In this document: positions 53,776 to 62,291 of the stretch, one piece after another | Layout: every line of letters starts with the position of its first letter | How positions within the stretch are numbered: position 1 is the stretch's first letter | From: an uncultured Muribaculaceae bacterium | GTDB lineage: Bacteria > Bacteroidota > Bacteroidia > Bacteroidales > Muribaculaceae | Direction of reading: 5' to 3' | NCBI GenBank assembly: GCA_910576935.1 | Contig: CAJTKG010000013.1 | Location: 1 to 62,376, forward strand | DNA length: 62,376 nt | Notes under the pieces: generated by a model | Told to the model about the DNA's origin: nothing | The model's input: the letters and a program-made list of their open reading frames with translations, nothing else | Database searches by the model: none | Translations under genes and position numbers: made by a program

Positions 53776-54867
53776 TCAGATATATTTTGCCACGGCTTTT
53801 GCCAGTTCGTCGGGATTTTCGACGCGTTGGCGAATATCGCCGGCACGGTCGATGATATAAGTGACGGGGAAACCGCCGACATTATATTTCATCAGTGACT
53901 CGACGCCGTCGGCAGGCGAGTTCCAGATCGATATCCACGGAAGATTGACAGCAGTCTGTTTCCATGCGACTTCATCGGGGTCATATGCCACTTGGAAAAT
54001 TTCGATACCGGCGTCTTTGTATTTGTCGTATAAACCTGCGAGTATGACATTGTAGGCCGGAGACATCTCGGCCGAGTATGTCGTGAAACTAAGCAGTGTG
54101 ACTTTGCCTTTGGCTACAGTCTCGCTGAGGCTGTGTTTCTTGCCTTTGGCGTCATAGCCGCTGATCTCTGCCGGAAGATTGAGCACCGATACATCGACGG
54201 TTGATTCCACTCGGGGCAGTTTGGCCGATTTGGCGGCGATAAACATGTCGGCGAGTATCTTTGTGCGGGGATCATCGGGCCGTTCGGTGCTGAAGCGTTG
54301 GGCGAGGGCGCCTATGACTGCTATATCGCGGTTGTTGTCGGCCGAAAACAACGGTTTGCCGTCAATACGTTTGTTGACGATGTAATAGGCTGTCATAAGT
54401 CCGCCGGCAGGATCGATTACCATCTTCGAGAGCTGACGCTTGAGCAGCGAGTCGGCTCGGGCTTCGCCACGCGGCGACACGGCAATCAATGAATCAACCC
54501 GCATGAAACCCGCGGTCTCGCCGTTGCCTTGCAGTCTGTAGCTACCGGCAAAATTGTCGGCCGTAGTGTTTACGGTGACAGTCGAGATAGAGTCGATGGG
54601 AAAGTAAATGCTGTTGCCGTTAAGAGTCAGGCGTAGAATCTCGGGGTAGGGAGCCGGAGTGGCCGAGTGATATGCGAATGTCTCGTTAGAAGCCACGCTT
54701 ATCGAGTCGATGACATACCAGCGGCTGTTATTGAAACCCTCGAGAGCGAGTTTGAGACCTTCGCCTCCTTCGACAACACCGCCGACAGTCCAGCCCTTTT
54801 CGCCCGAACATCCGCCGGCTATGAGAGCCAGTGACGTAAGGGCTATTGATATCAGTTTTTTATTCAT
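53776..54867 (-). CDS. TlpA/AhpC-like thioredoxin-fold lipoprotein lacking the CXXC motif
   Basis: A lipoprotein of 363 residues with lipobox LIAGGC (C20). The N-terminal half (about 25-220) resembles the DUF4369-type beta domain that precedes Bacteroidota TlpA proteins. The C-terminal half (about 225-363) is thioredoxin-like: SETVAKGKVTLLSFTTYSAE, YKDAGIEIFQVAYDPDEVAW and GGFPVTYIIDRAGDIRQRVE. The position that normally reads WCGPC reads TYSAEM, so both redox cysteines are missing, while the cis-proline (GGFPVTY) is kept. A disulfide-exchange role is therefore unlikely; binding or a structural role is possible. It sits 15 bases after the HIT gene and 39 before prfB, in the greA unit. Confidence 0.85.
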   Translation of the reverse strand: MNKKLISIALTSLALIAGGCSGEKGWTVGGVVEGGEGLKLALEGFNNSRWYVIDSISVASNETFAYHSATPAPYPEILRLTLNGNSIYFPIDSISTVTVNTTADNFAGSYRLQGNGETAGFMRVDSLIAVSPRGEARADSLLKRQLSKMVIDPAGGLMTAYYIVNKRIDGKPLFSADNNRDIAVIGALAQRFSTERPDDPRTKILADMFIAAKSAKLPRVESTVDVSVLNLPAEISGYDAKGKKHSLSETVAKGKVTLLSFTTYSAEMSPAYNVILAGLYDKYKDAGIEIFQVAYDPDEVAWKQTAVNLPWISIWNSPADGVESLMKYNVGGFPVTYIIDRAGDIRQRVENPDELAKAVAKYI

Positions 54868-54882
54868 AGGATGATTGGTGGT

Positions 54883-55284
54883 TTATAACTCTTTCAATTC
54901 GTTGGCTATGCGTGCGGCTATCGAGATCATTTCGTCGGCCGGCAACGACAATTTTTCTTTGAAGAAATTCATGTCGCTCTCGGCGTTGATCGGAATGAGG
55001 TGGATGTGAGCATGAGGAACTTCCAGGCCCATGACGGCGACGCCGATGCGTTTGCAGGGCATCGCGCGGCGCATCGCTTCGGCGACGCGCTTGGCGAAGA
55101 GCTGAAGCGACGCATAATCATCATCGCCGAGATCGAATATATAGTCGGTCTCCTGCTTGGGTATCACGAGTGTATGGCCCGGAGCTACCGGGTTTATATC
55201 GAGAAAGGCATAGTGGCGGTCGTCTTCGGCAATTTTATACGACGGGATTTCGCCTGCGGCTATGCGTGAGAATATTGTAGCCAT
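54883..55284 (-). CDS. HIT family nucleotide hydrolase/transferase
   Basis: 133 residues of the histidine-triad fold. The triad is HAHIHLIP (H91, H93, H95), with the nucleotide-binding start FSRIAAGEIPSYKIAEDD. HinT-like members hydrolyse adenosine phosphoramidates or AMP-lysine; the true substrate in this lineage is not known. It lies 2 bases after greA, so it is co-transcribed and probably translationally coupled. Confidence 0.92.
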   Translation of the reverse strand: MATIFSRIAAGEIPSYKIAEDDRHYAFLDINPVAPGHTLVIPKQETDYIFDLGDDDYASLQLFAKRVAEAMRRAMPCKRIGVAVMGLEVPHAHIHLIPINAESDMNFFKEKLSLPADEMISIAARIANELKEL

Positions 55285-55286
55285 TG

Positions 55287-55757
55287 TCAGAACGAAATTT
55301 CCACGATTTCAAATTTCATAAGGCCCGATGGCACTTTTATTTCAACGACCTCGCCGAGTTTGTGACCCAGAAGGCCTTGTGCGATAGGTGTCGACGACGC
55401 TATTTTTTTTGCTTTGAGATCGGCCTCAGAGTCGGCCACGATGGTATATTCCATCACCATGCCGTTGGCGACATTCTTGATCTTGACACGGTTGAGTATC
55501 TGCACCTCGTCATTGTTGAGCTTGCTTTCGTCGATGATGCGGGCCTGGGCAACCAGGTCTTTGAGCTGCGAAATCTTCATTTCCAGCATGCCCTGCGCCT
55601 CTTTGGCTGCGTCATATTCGGCATTCTCCGAGAGGTCGCCTTTGTCGCGGGCCTCGGCTATGGCACGTGATATTTCGGGACGCTTAACGTTTTCGAGATA
55701 AGCGATTTCTTCCATTTTCTTTTTATAACCTTCTTTGGTCATGTAGGTGATTCCCAT
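55287..55757 (-). CDS. greA: Transcription elongation factor GreA
   Basis: Stimulates transcript cleavage by backtracked RNA polymerase. It has 156 residues. The N-terminal coiled-coil finger (about 1-77, MTKEGYKKKMEEIAYLENVK, SENAEYDAAKEAQGMLEMKI) carries the acidic tip DLSENAEYD. The C-terminal FKBP-like domain includes ISSTPIAQGLLGHKLGEVVE-type sequence (ASSTPIAQGLLGHKLGEVV). It is the first gene of greA-HIT-thioredoxin-like-prfB. Its roughly 105-base leader holds a terminator-like hairpin (55815-55835), suggesting attenuation. Confidence 0.96.
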   Translation of the reverse strand: MGITYMTKEGYKKKMEEIAYLENVKRPEISRAIAEARDKGDLSENAEYDAAKEAQGMLEMKISQLKDLVAQARIIDESKLNNDEVQILNRVKIKNVANGMVMEYTIVADSEADLKAKKIASSTPIAQGLLGHKLGEVVEIKVPSGLMKFEIVEISF

Positions 55758-55814
55758 AATAGTGATGTTTTTTTCTTGGCAGTTTGGTTGATTTTAAAAT
55801 AAAAAATAAAGAAA

Positions 55815-55835
55815 CTCGGCCGCCAGGCGGCTGAG
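55815..55835 (-). promoter_or_regulatory. Terminator-like hairpin in the greA leader (candidate attenuator)
   Basis: On the minus strand CTCAGCCGC pairs with GCGGCCGAG around a CTG loop and is followed at once by TTTCTTTATTTTTTATTTT. It lies between the predicted greA promoter (55869-55876) and the greA start (55757), about 58 bases before the ATG. No gene ends upstream on that strand for it to terminate. Confidence 0.7.
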
Positions 55836-55868
55836 TCCCCGTTCAAGTTTTATAAACAATTTCTGATG

Positions 55869-55876
55869 CAAAGTTA
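55869..55876 (-). promoter_or_regulatory. Promoter -7 box of greA
   Basis: On the minus strand TAACTTTG matches TAnnTTTG. It gives a leader of about 105 bases. No clear -33 TTTG is found at the usual spacing. Confidence 0.5.
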
Positions 55877-56012
55877 TCGGTTTTTTGTGATAAAGTGTGA
55901 GATAATTATTTAATATTAGTTAAAATAATCTTGAGTATGATGGATAATCACAGTCTCCGTATCTTTGACGCAAACCTTATATTGTCATAATTATGAAGTT
56001 TATTGACATAAT

Positions 56013-56044
56013 TTTGTCTATGATACGGCGACGATGTAATTTTG
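56013..56044 (+). promoter_or_regulatory. Promoter of the RND efflux operon
   Basis: TTTG (56013-56016), a 20-base spacer, then TAATTTTG (56037-56044), 91 bases before the adaptor ATG. Two further -7 matches lie upstream (TATCTTTG at 55960-55967, TAATTTTG at 56009-56016), so there may be tandem promoters. No regulator gene is adjacent. Confidence 0.6.
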
Positions 56045-56135
56045 TAGAGAAATCGGGACGTAGAAACAATTTCACGTATATATCGGTTTTATAATACAGG
56101 AATATTAATCAGTCAGCTTATATAATTAAAGTGCA

Positions 56136-57344
56136 ATGAAAAAATATGTCAGACTGTCAAATTTGATAAAGAAACCCTTGTTCTGGGTAATTGTCGTTGC
56201 TGCTGCGATAGCGCTCGGCATAGGATTATATTTTATGATCAAACCCCGGCCTCATGCCGAAGTGCTTCCTGTTGTTGGTGTCGAGCCTGTCACGACGAGC
56301 GAAGTGAATATCTATGGCGAATATGTCGGGCGCATACGTGCCCAGCAGTTTGTCGAGGTACGTGCCCGTGTCGAAGGCTACCTCGAGTCTATGCTTTTTG
56401 CCGAAGGCACATATATTAAAAAAGGACAGACCCTTTTTATCATAGACCCAACGTTGTACCGCGCGAGAGTCCAGAAAGCCAAGGCACAGCTCAACAAAGC
56501 CCGTGCCGTGGCTCAGAAAGCCGAGCGTGACCTCAACCGCATCAGGCCTCTTTATGCCCAGAACGCAGCCTCACAGCTCGATCTCGACAATGCCGTGGCA
56601 GCTTACGAGAGCGCTACCGCAGAGGTCATTGTCAGCGAGGCCGATCTCACACAGGCCGAACTGACACTAAGCTACACGGCCGTTCAGTCACCCATTTCGG
56701 GGTATATCTCCGAGCGTAGCGCCGACATCGGCACACTCGTCGGTCCGTCGGGCAACTCTCTGCTCGCAACCGTTGTTAAAAGCGATACCGTCAAGGTCGA
56801 TTTCTCGATGACGGCACTCGACTATCTCAAGAGCAAATCGCGCAATGTCAACATCGGTCAGCAGGATTCTTCTCGCAAGTGGCAGCCTTATGTCACCGTT
56901 ACTTTGGCCGACGGCACCGAGTATCCTTACCGCGGGCCGGTCGATTTCGCCGACCCGCAGGTCGATCCTAAGACGGGTACATTTTCGGTGCGTGCCGAAA
57001 TGCCCAATCCCGAGCGCGTGCTGTTGCCGGGTGAGTTCACAAAAGTCAAAGTGCTCCTCGATGTCCGTCACGACGCCGTGACTGTCCCGTCGAAATCGGT
57101 CGTCATTGAGAAAGGCGGAGCATATATATTTGTTGTCAGGCCCGACAGTATTGTCGAGAAACGATTTATAGAGACCGGTCCCGAGACCGGCAACAATATC
57201 ATTGTCGAGCGTGGCCTTGCCGGCGGTGAGAATATCGTAGTCGAAGGCTATCACAAACTCAAGCACGGCATGAAAGTCGACCCGGAGCCGATAGCGATGA
57301 TAGAAAGAAAAGAAACCAATGACTCAACCGCCACAGACCGATGA
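56136..57344 (+). CDS. RND efflux periplasmic adaptor (MFP) subunit
   Basis: The AcrA/MexA-type bridge between the inner-membrane pump and the outer-membrane channel, 402 residues. An N-terminal anchor (about 14-36, FWVIVVAAAIALGIGLYFM) replaces the lipobox of many homologues. The lipoyl half-motifs flank a coiled-coil hairpin (about 100-170, AKAQLNKARAVAQKAERDLN), then come beta-barrel and membrane-proximal domains (ADGTEYPYRGPVDFADPQVD, PGEFTKVKVLLDVR). It overlaps the pump gene by ATGA. Confidence 0.95.
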   Translation: MKKYVRLSNLIKKPLFWVIVVAAAIALGIGLYFMIKPRPHAEVLPVVGVEPVTTSEVNIYGEYVGRIRAQQFVEVRARVEGYLESMLFAEGTYIKKGQTLFIIDPTLYRARVQKAKAQLNKARAVAQKAERDLNRIRPLYAQNAASQLDLDNAVAAYESATAEVIVSEADLTQAELTLSYTAVQSPISGYISERSADIGTLVGPSGNSLLATVVKSDTVKVDFSMTALDYLKSKSRNVNIGQQDSSRKWQPYVTVTLADGTEYPYRGPVDFADPQVDPKTGTFSVRAEMPNPERVLLPGEFTKVKVLLDVRHDAVTVPSKSVVIEKGGAYIFVVRPDSIVEKRFIETGPETGNNIIVERGLAGGENIVVEGYHKLKHGMKVDPEPIAMIERKETNDSTATDR

Positions 57345-60300
57345 AGCGTAATTTTTTCCTTGATCATCCGGTATTCTCGATAGTAATATCTATCGTCATC
57401 GTCATCGTCGGTGCGATAGGTCTAGCCCTGCTGCCTATCGACCAGTATCCGCGCATCGTGCCGCCGGTCGTGCGTGTGGCCGCGTCATATCCCGGAGCCG
57501 ACGCCCTGACGGTGACCCAGGCCGTCGCTACCCCCATAGAACAGGAACTCAACGGCACTCCCGGCATGATCTATATGAATTCGACCAGCTCTAACGCCGG
57601 CGGTTTCACGGCGCTTGTCACATTTGACATCGACACCGATCCCGAGCTTGCCGCCGTCGACATCCAGAACCGTGTCAAGAAGGCTGAAAGCCGACTTCCG
57701 GTCGAAGTTGTCCAGAACGGCATAACCGTCGAGAAAGAGACAGCCAACCGCCTGATGACAATAACGGTTCTCTCAGATGATCCAAAGTATGACGAGATAT
57801 ATCTTAGCAACTATGCGACGCTAAATGTCGTCGACCTTATCAGACGTGTCCCCGGTGTCGGCAGTGTCTCAAATGTCGGCAGCCGTTACTATGCCATGCA
57901 GCTGTGGGTCGATCCGGCCAAGCTGGCCGACCTCGGTCTGACCGTCAAAGACCTGCAGAACGCTCTTAAAGACCAGAACCGTGAGTCTGCGGCCGGTGTG
58001 CTCGGTCAGGCGCCTATCAACGACGTCGACCTTACAGTGCCTATTGTCGCACGCGGGCGTCTGTCGTCGGTCAGCGAGTTTGAAGACATTGTTATCCGCG
58101 CCAACAACGACGGTTCGCTAATAAGAATGAAGGACGTGGCCCGTGTGTCACTCGAGGCATCGTCATATTCGACCGAGAGCGGTATAAACGGAGGCAATGC
58201 CGCTGTCATCAACATCACGATGCTCCCCGGTGCCAACGCCATGGAAGTCGCCGATGCCGTCAAAAAACAGATGGAGGAGATAAGCAAGACCTTCCCCGAC
58301 GGCATAAGCTATCAGATACCGTTCGATATGACCACTTATATATCGGAGTCGATACATCATGTCTATCGCACATTCTTCGAAGCTCTCGTCCTGGTGATTC
58401 TTGTCGTCTTTCTGTCGTTGCAGAACTGGCGTGCCACACTCATACCCATCATTGCCGTGCCGATCTCTCTTATCGGCACCTTCGGGGTGATGCTCGTTTT
58501 CGGTTTTTCACTAAACATGCTGACCCTACTTGGCCTTATTCTGGCGATAGGCATTGTCGTCGACGATGCCATCGTTGTGGTCGAGAATGTCGACCGTATA
58601 ATGCATCACGATCGTGTCGGCCCCAAAGAAGCCACACGCCGGGCTATGGAAAACCTCGGCAGCGCCCTGATTGCCATGTCGCTGGTCCTTTGCGCCGTTT
58701 TCGTCCCCGTGAGTTTCCTGCCGGGCATCACCGGTCAGCTTTACCGACAGTTTACCATCACCATTGCTGTGTCGGTTATCATCTCTACGGTCGTGGCGCT
58801 GACGCTTTCGCCGGTGATGTGCTCCATGCTTCTCAGGCCCGACAGCGGTCATAAGAAGGCAAAAATCTTCAGACTGATAAACTTATGGCTTGCCAAAGGC
58901 AACCGGTTCTATTGCGGCCGTATACTTTCGGCTTTCGGTCACTCTAAACGCATGTATGTCGCTTTCGGCATGGCCCTCGTTTTCATTTGGCTGATGAACC
59001 GTTTTACCCCACAGAGTTTTATGTCTCCTGAAGATCAGGGATATTTCACGGTCGAGATCGAATTGCCCGAAGGAGCCACGATAGCGCGTACGCGTGAGGT
59101 GACCGAACGCGCCATGGCTTATCTGATGTCAGATCCCGACGTCGATCATGTGCTTAATGTCACAGGCTCGTCGCCGCGTGTCGGCACCAACCAGGCCCAC
59201 AGCAATCTGACAGTGATACTGAAACCTCTCGCACAACGCACGTCGTCTGACATAGCTGAGGTGCGCGAACGTATACGCACAGAGCTGTCACGCTATCCCG
59301 AGAGCAACGTCTACATCTTCACACCCCCCATTATTCCCGGCCTCGGCACGTCAGGCGGTTTCGAGATGGTGCTTGAGGCCCGCGGCGACGCGAGCTACGC
59401 AGATCTGCAGGCAGCCGTCGACACCCTCAGATCATATGCCGCGCGATGTCCCGAGTTCAGCGATCTGTCATCGTCGATGCAGGCCGATATACCTCAGCTT
59501 TACTACGATGTGGACCGAGACAAGGCTCAGATGCAGGGTGTGCCTTTGAGCGACATCTTCTCGACGATGAAAGCATTCACAGGCTCGATATACGTCAATG
59601 ACTTCAATATGTTCAACCGCATCTATCGTGTCTATATTCAGGCCGAATCGCCATATCGCGGCACACGAGACGATCTCAATCTCTTCTTTGTCCGTGGCGC
59701 AGGCGGGGCCATGATACCGGTGACATCACTCGGCACGACACATTATACCACCGGACCGGGCACGATCAAGCGCTTCAATATGTTCAACAGCGCAACAATC
59801 TCCGGCGAAGCCGCGCAGGGTTACAGCACCGGTCAGGCTATGGACGCTCTGAGTCGTATAGCTGCGTCACATCTGCCTGAGAACATCGGTGTCGAGTGGA
59901 GTGGTCTCTCATATCAGCAGAAACACGAGTCGGGCAATACCGGCCTCGTTCTCGGTCTCGCATTTATATTTGTCTTTCTATTCCTGGCCGCACTCTACGA
60001 GAGCTGGGCCGTGCCTCTGGCGGTGATACTGTCATTGCCTATAGCCGGCGTCGGTGCCTATCTCGGCATATTCATATGTGGCCTTGAAAACAACATATAC
60101 TTCCAGATTGGCCTTGTGATGCTCGTCGGCCTTGTGGCAAAGAATGCCATTCTTATCGTCGAGTTTGCCAAAGAGGGAGTCGAGCGCGGACTGACACCGC
60201 GCAACGCCGCCATCGAGGCCGCCGGCCTGCGCTTCAGACCTATCGTTATGACATCATTGGCATTCATGCTCGGCCTGTTGCCTATGGTCTTTGCATCCGG

Positions 60301-60466
60301 GCCCGGCTCGGCTGCAAGCCGCGACATAGGTACCGGAGTCTTCTTCGGCATGCTTGTTGCCGTGACCGCTGGCATCGTGTTCGTGCCATTCTTCTTCGAC
60401 GCTGTTTTTAAAGCAAAAGCCAGAATAAAAGCTAAGAAAAAAGATGAAAAATCTCTTGAATCATAA
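57341..60466 (+). CDS. RND multidrug efflux pump, HAE1 family (AcrB-like)
   Basis: A proton-driven inner-membrane transporter of 1041 residues with 12 membrane segments and two large periplasmic loops. The N-terminus (FFLDHPVFSIVISIVIVIVG, LPIDQYPRIVPPVVRVAASY) is typical. GIVVDDAIVVVENVDR in TM4 carries the Asp-Asp pair used in proton relay. GLVAKNAILIVEFAKEG in TM10 carries the partner lysine. Substrates are not predictable from sequence; drugs, bile salts or detergents are usual for the family. It lies between the adaptor (ATGA overlap) and the channel gene (23-bp overlap). Confidence 0.96.
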   Translation: MKRNFFLDHPVFSIVISIVIVIVGAIGLALLPIDQYPRIVPPVVRVAASYPGADALTVTQAVATPIEQELNGTPGMIYMNSTSSNAGGFTALVTFDIDTDPELAAVDIQNRVKKAESRLPVEVVQNGITVEKETANRLMTITVLSDDPKYDEIYLSNYATLNVVDLIRRVPGVGSVSNVGSRYYAMQLWVDPAKLADLGLTVKDLQNALKDQNRESAAGVLGQAPINDVDLTVPIVARGRLSSVSEFEDIVIRANNDGSLIRMKDVARVSLEASSYSTESGINGGNAAVINITMLPGANAMEVADAVKKQMEEISKTFPDGISYQIPFDMTTYISESIHHVYRTFFEALVLVILVVFLSLQNWRATLIPIIAVPISLIGTFGVMLVFGFSLNMLTLLGLILAIGIVVDDAIVVVENVDRIMHHDRVGPKEATRRAMENLGSALIAMSLVLCAVFVPVSFLPGITGQLYRQFTITIAVSVIISTVVALTLSPVMCSMLLRPDSGHKKAKIFRLINLWLAKGNRFYCGRILSAFGHSKRMYVAFGMALVFIWLMNRFTPQSFMSPEDQGYFTVEIELPEGATIARTREVTERAMAYLMSDPDVDHVLNVTGSSPRVGTNQAHSNLTVILKPLAQRTSSDIAEVRERIRTELSRYPESNVYIFTPPIIPGLGTSGGFEMVLEARGDASYADLQAAVDTLRSYAARCPEFSDLSSSMQADIPQLYYDVDRDKAQMQGVPLSDIFSTMKAFTGSIYVNDFNMFNRIYRVYIQAESPYRGTRDDLNLFFVRGAGGAMIPVTSLGTTHYTTGPGTIKRFNMFNSATISGEAAQGYSTGQAMDALSRIAASHLPENIGVEWSGLSYQQKHESGNTGLVLGLAFIFVFLFLAALYESWAVPLAVILSLPIAGVGAYLGIFICGLENNIYFQIGLVMLVGLVAKNAILIVEFAKEGVERGLTPRNAAIEAAGLRFRPIVMTSLAFMLGLLPMVFASGPGSAASRDIGTGVFFGMLVAVTAGIVFVPFFFDAVFKAKARIKAKKKDEKSLES

Positions 60467-61847
60467 AACGTTTATCGTCGCCGCCATCGTTGCCGGTGCG
60501 GCCGTGATGACAGTCTCGTGCTCTGTCACCCGGGATGTCGAGAAGTCACAGCTCGTCATCCCCAAACGTCTTGCTCCCGGTGCTGATGACTCTCTGACCA
60601 TAGCCGACCGTCAATGGTATGCCTTTTATACAGACTCGGCCCTTTGCAAGCTGATACGTCTCACCCTTGAGAACAACCGCGACATGCTTTCGGCAGCATC
60701 CCGGGTTGAAGAGCTGAGACACCTCTATGGCGTTCAGAAGCTCAACATGCTGCCGACCGTCACAGGTGTTGTCGGTGGCTCATATGAGACCAACGATTAC
60801 CACGGCGAGGCTTTCAAGAAAGATCCCGAATATGATGTCAAGGCTTCACTCAATTGGGAGATAGATCTTTGGGGAGGACTGTCGGCTGCCAAACGTCAGG
60901 CCGGCGCCGAGTATGCCGCTTCGGTCGAAGATTGTCGGGCCATGGAGATGACTCTCGTCTCTGAAGTAGCCACCGCATATTTCAATTTTATAGCTCTCGA
61001 CACCGAACTTACGGTAGTGCGTCACACTCTCGAGACACGCAAAGAATCGGTAGCCATGGCCAAACTGCGATATGAAGGTGGTCTCACATCAGAAACCGTC
61101 TATCAGCAGGCACTCGTCGAGTATGCCTCGACAGCATCCCTCGTGCCTGCGCTCGAGAGCCGCATCGAGGCGGCTCGTACCGCCATAAACCTTCTTACCG
61201 GTCGTTTCCCCGAAGCGGTTTTCGATCGTGGTACACTCATGCTCGACCGCACGATGCCCGAGAATCTTCCCGTCGGATTGCCGGCAACGCTCTTGCAGCG
61301 CCGTCCCGACATACGCGCTGCCGCACAACGGCTGAAAGCCGCAGCCGCAAAAGTCGGCATCGCCTGGTCTGACCGTTTCCCATCGTTACGTATCGGTCTG
61401 ACAGGCGGATGGGAGAATGACGACGTTCCTCACCTCTTTCAGTCTCCATTCTCTTATGTGATGGGGAATATAGGTGGTACGATTTTTGATTTCGGACGCC
61501 GTAAACGTCGTTGGCAGGCATCAGTGGCTGCATGTGAGCAGGCCCGTCTGGCTTACGAGCAGACAGTCCTTAAAGCCTTCAAAGAAGTCAACGATGCAGT
61601 TGTCGCTTTCAACAAAACACGTGAAGCCGCCGAACTCAAAGGCGTGCTGCGCGATGCCGCTCTGAAATACGTCAAGCTCGCCACCGTCCAATATCAGGGA
61701 GGCACACTCAACTACATCGACGTCCTTGACGCCCAGCGTCGTTATTTCGACGCCCGCATCGGCGTCACCAACGCCGTCCGTGACCGTTACCTCGCCATCG
61801 TCAACCTCTACAAAGTCCTCGGCGGCGGCTGGACTCCCGGAAACTGA
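60444..61847 (+). CDS. Outer membrane efflux channel (TolC/NodT type lipoprotein)
   Basis: The outer-membrane exit duct of the RND pump, 467 residues with lipobox MTVSC (C26). It has two outer-membrane-factor repeats with long helical hairpins. Landmarks are QWYAFYTDSALCKLIRLTLE, the first-repeat ASLNWEIDLWGGLSAAKRQA, and LLQRRPDIRAAAQRLKAAAA with NIGGTIFDFGRRKRRWQASV in the second. These match the NodT family. It overlaps the pump gene by 23 bases. No terminator is obvious directly after the stop. Confidence 0.95.
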   Translation: MKNLLNHKTFIVAAIVAGAAVMTVSCSVTRDVEKSQLVIPKRLAPGADDSLTIADRQWYAFYTDSALCKLIRLTLENNRDMLSAASRVEELRHLYGVQKLNMLPTVTGVVGGSYETNDYHGEAFKKDPEYDVKASLNWEIDLWGGLSAAKRQAGAEYAASVEDCRAMEMTLVSEVATAYFNFIALDTELTVVRHTLETRKESVAMAKLRYEGGLTSETVYQQALVEYASTASLVPALESRIEAARTAINLLTGRFPEAVFDRGTLMLDRTMPENLPVGLPATLLQRRPDIRAAAQRLKAAAAKVGIAWSDRFPSLRIGLTGGWENDDVPHLFQSPFSYVMGNIGGTIFDFGRRKRRWQASVAACEQARLAYEQTVLKAFKEVNDAVVAFNKTREAAELKGVLRDAALKYVKLATVQYQGGTLNYIDVLDAQRRYFDARIGVTNAVRDRYLAIVNLYKVLGGGWTPGN

Positions 61848-61893
61848 CCCCCTCCGACGAGAATCAAGCAACATAGAGCGAGGCGACATGGGG

Positions 61894-62119
61894 CGACGCT
61901 CTCCTGAGCGTCGTCATGAACCCACGGCGCATGGAGCAAGGGTTTTAACCCTTGCTCCAACCACTAATGCATTGATTCCCTGTCAACTAATTTGACCAAT
62001 TAGTCCAATTAGACCCAAAATATCGACGTGAATCAGACGATATGGAACGACGGCCTCCCGGCCGTCGTATGGAACAAAGGTTTCAAAGGCTCTATGGAGC
62101 AAGGGTTTTTAACCCTTGC
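61894..62119. repeat. Two-copy hairpin repeat unit, period about 160 bp
   Basis: Each copy has a G/C-rich hairpin, then ATGGAGCAAGGGTT-(TT/TTT)-AACCCTTGC, then a tail with CTAATTTG and AATTAGACC. Copy 1: stems at 61894-61901/61906-61913 and 61933-61944/61947-61958. Copy 2: 62048-62055/62060-62067 and 62099-62107/62111-62119. The first stems differ in sequence but keep their shape, and the second stem is conserved. There are no terminal target duplications or transposase. It looks like a REP/MITE-like or structured RNA element of a family I do not recognise. Confidence 0.7.
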
Positions 62120-62186
62120 ATCAACTACTAATGATTTGACTATAAGTTGACTAATTTGCCTAATTAGACCAATTTTTACACCAAAA

Positions 62187-62214
62187 ATTGTGAATTTTGC
62201 ATTGTGAATTTTGC
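62187..62214 (+). repeat. Tandem 14-bp direct repeat
   Basis: ATTGTGAATTTTGC occurs twice head to tail (62187-62200, 62201-62214), immediately before an 18-bp inverted repeat and upstream of a promoter-like box. Two copies only. Confidence 0.8.
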
Positions 62215-62216
62215 AT

Positions 62217-62256
62217 TTATCACTAAAATTGCATCCACATGCAATTTTAGCGATAA
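62217..62256. repeat. 18-bp inverted repeat, possible operator
   Basis: 62217-62234 pairs with 62239-62256 around a CCAC loop with one mismatch; the inner 12 bp (CTAAAATTGCAT) are perfect. It lies 20 bases before the -7 box of the gene at the right edge, in the place of an operator. Neither flank carries the T run expected of a terminator. Confidence 0.65.
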
Positions 62257-62275
62257 ACCCGCCCCAACCTGGCCT

Positions 62276-62283
62276 TATCTTTG
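62276..62283 (+). promoter_or_regulatory. Promoter -7 box of the right-edge gene
   Basis: TATCTTTG matches TAnnTTTG and lies 9 bases before an ATG at 62292, so the transcript would have a very short leader. Confidence 0.5.
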
Positions 62284-62291
62284 CATCGGAG

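Noticed and set aside
62187..62256. CRISPR array
   Set aside because: Only two directly adjacent 14-bp repeats without spacers, plus one inverted repeat; no cas genes in the window.
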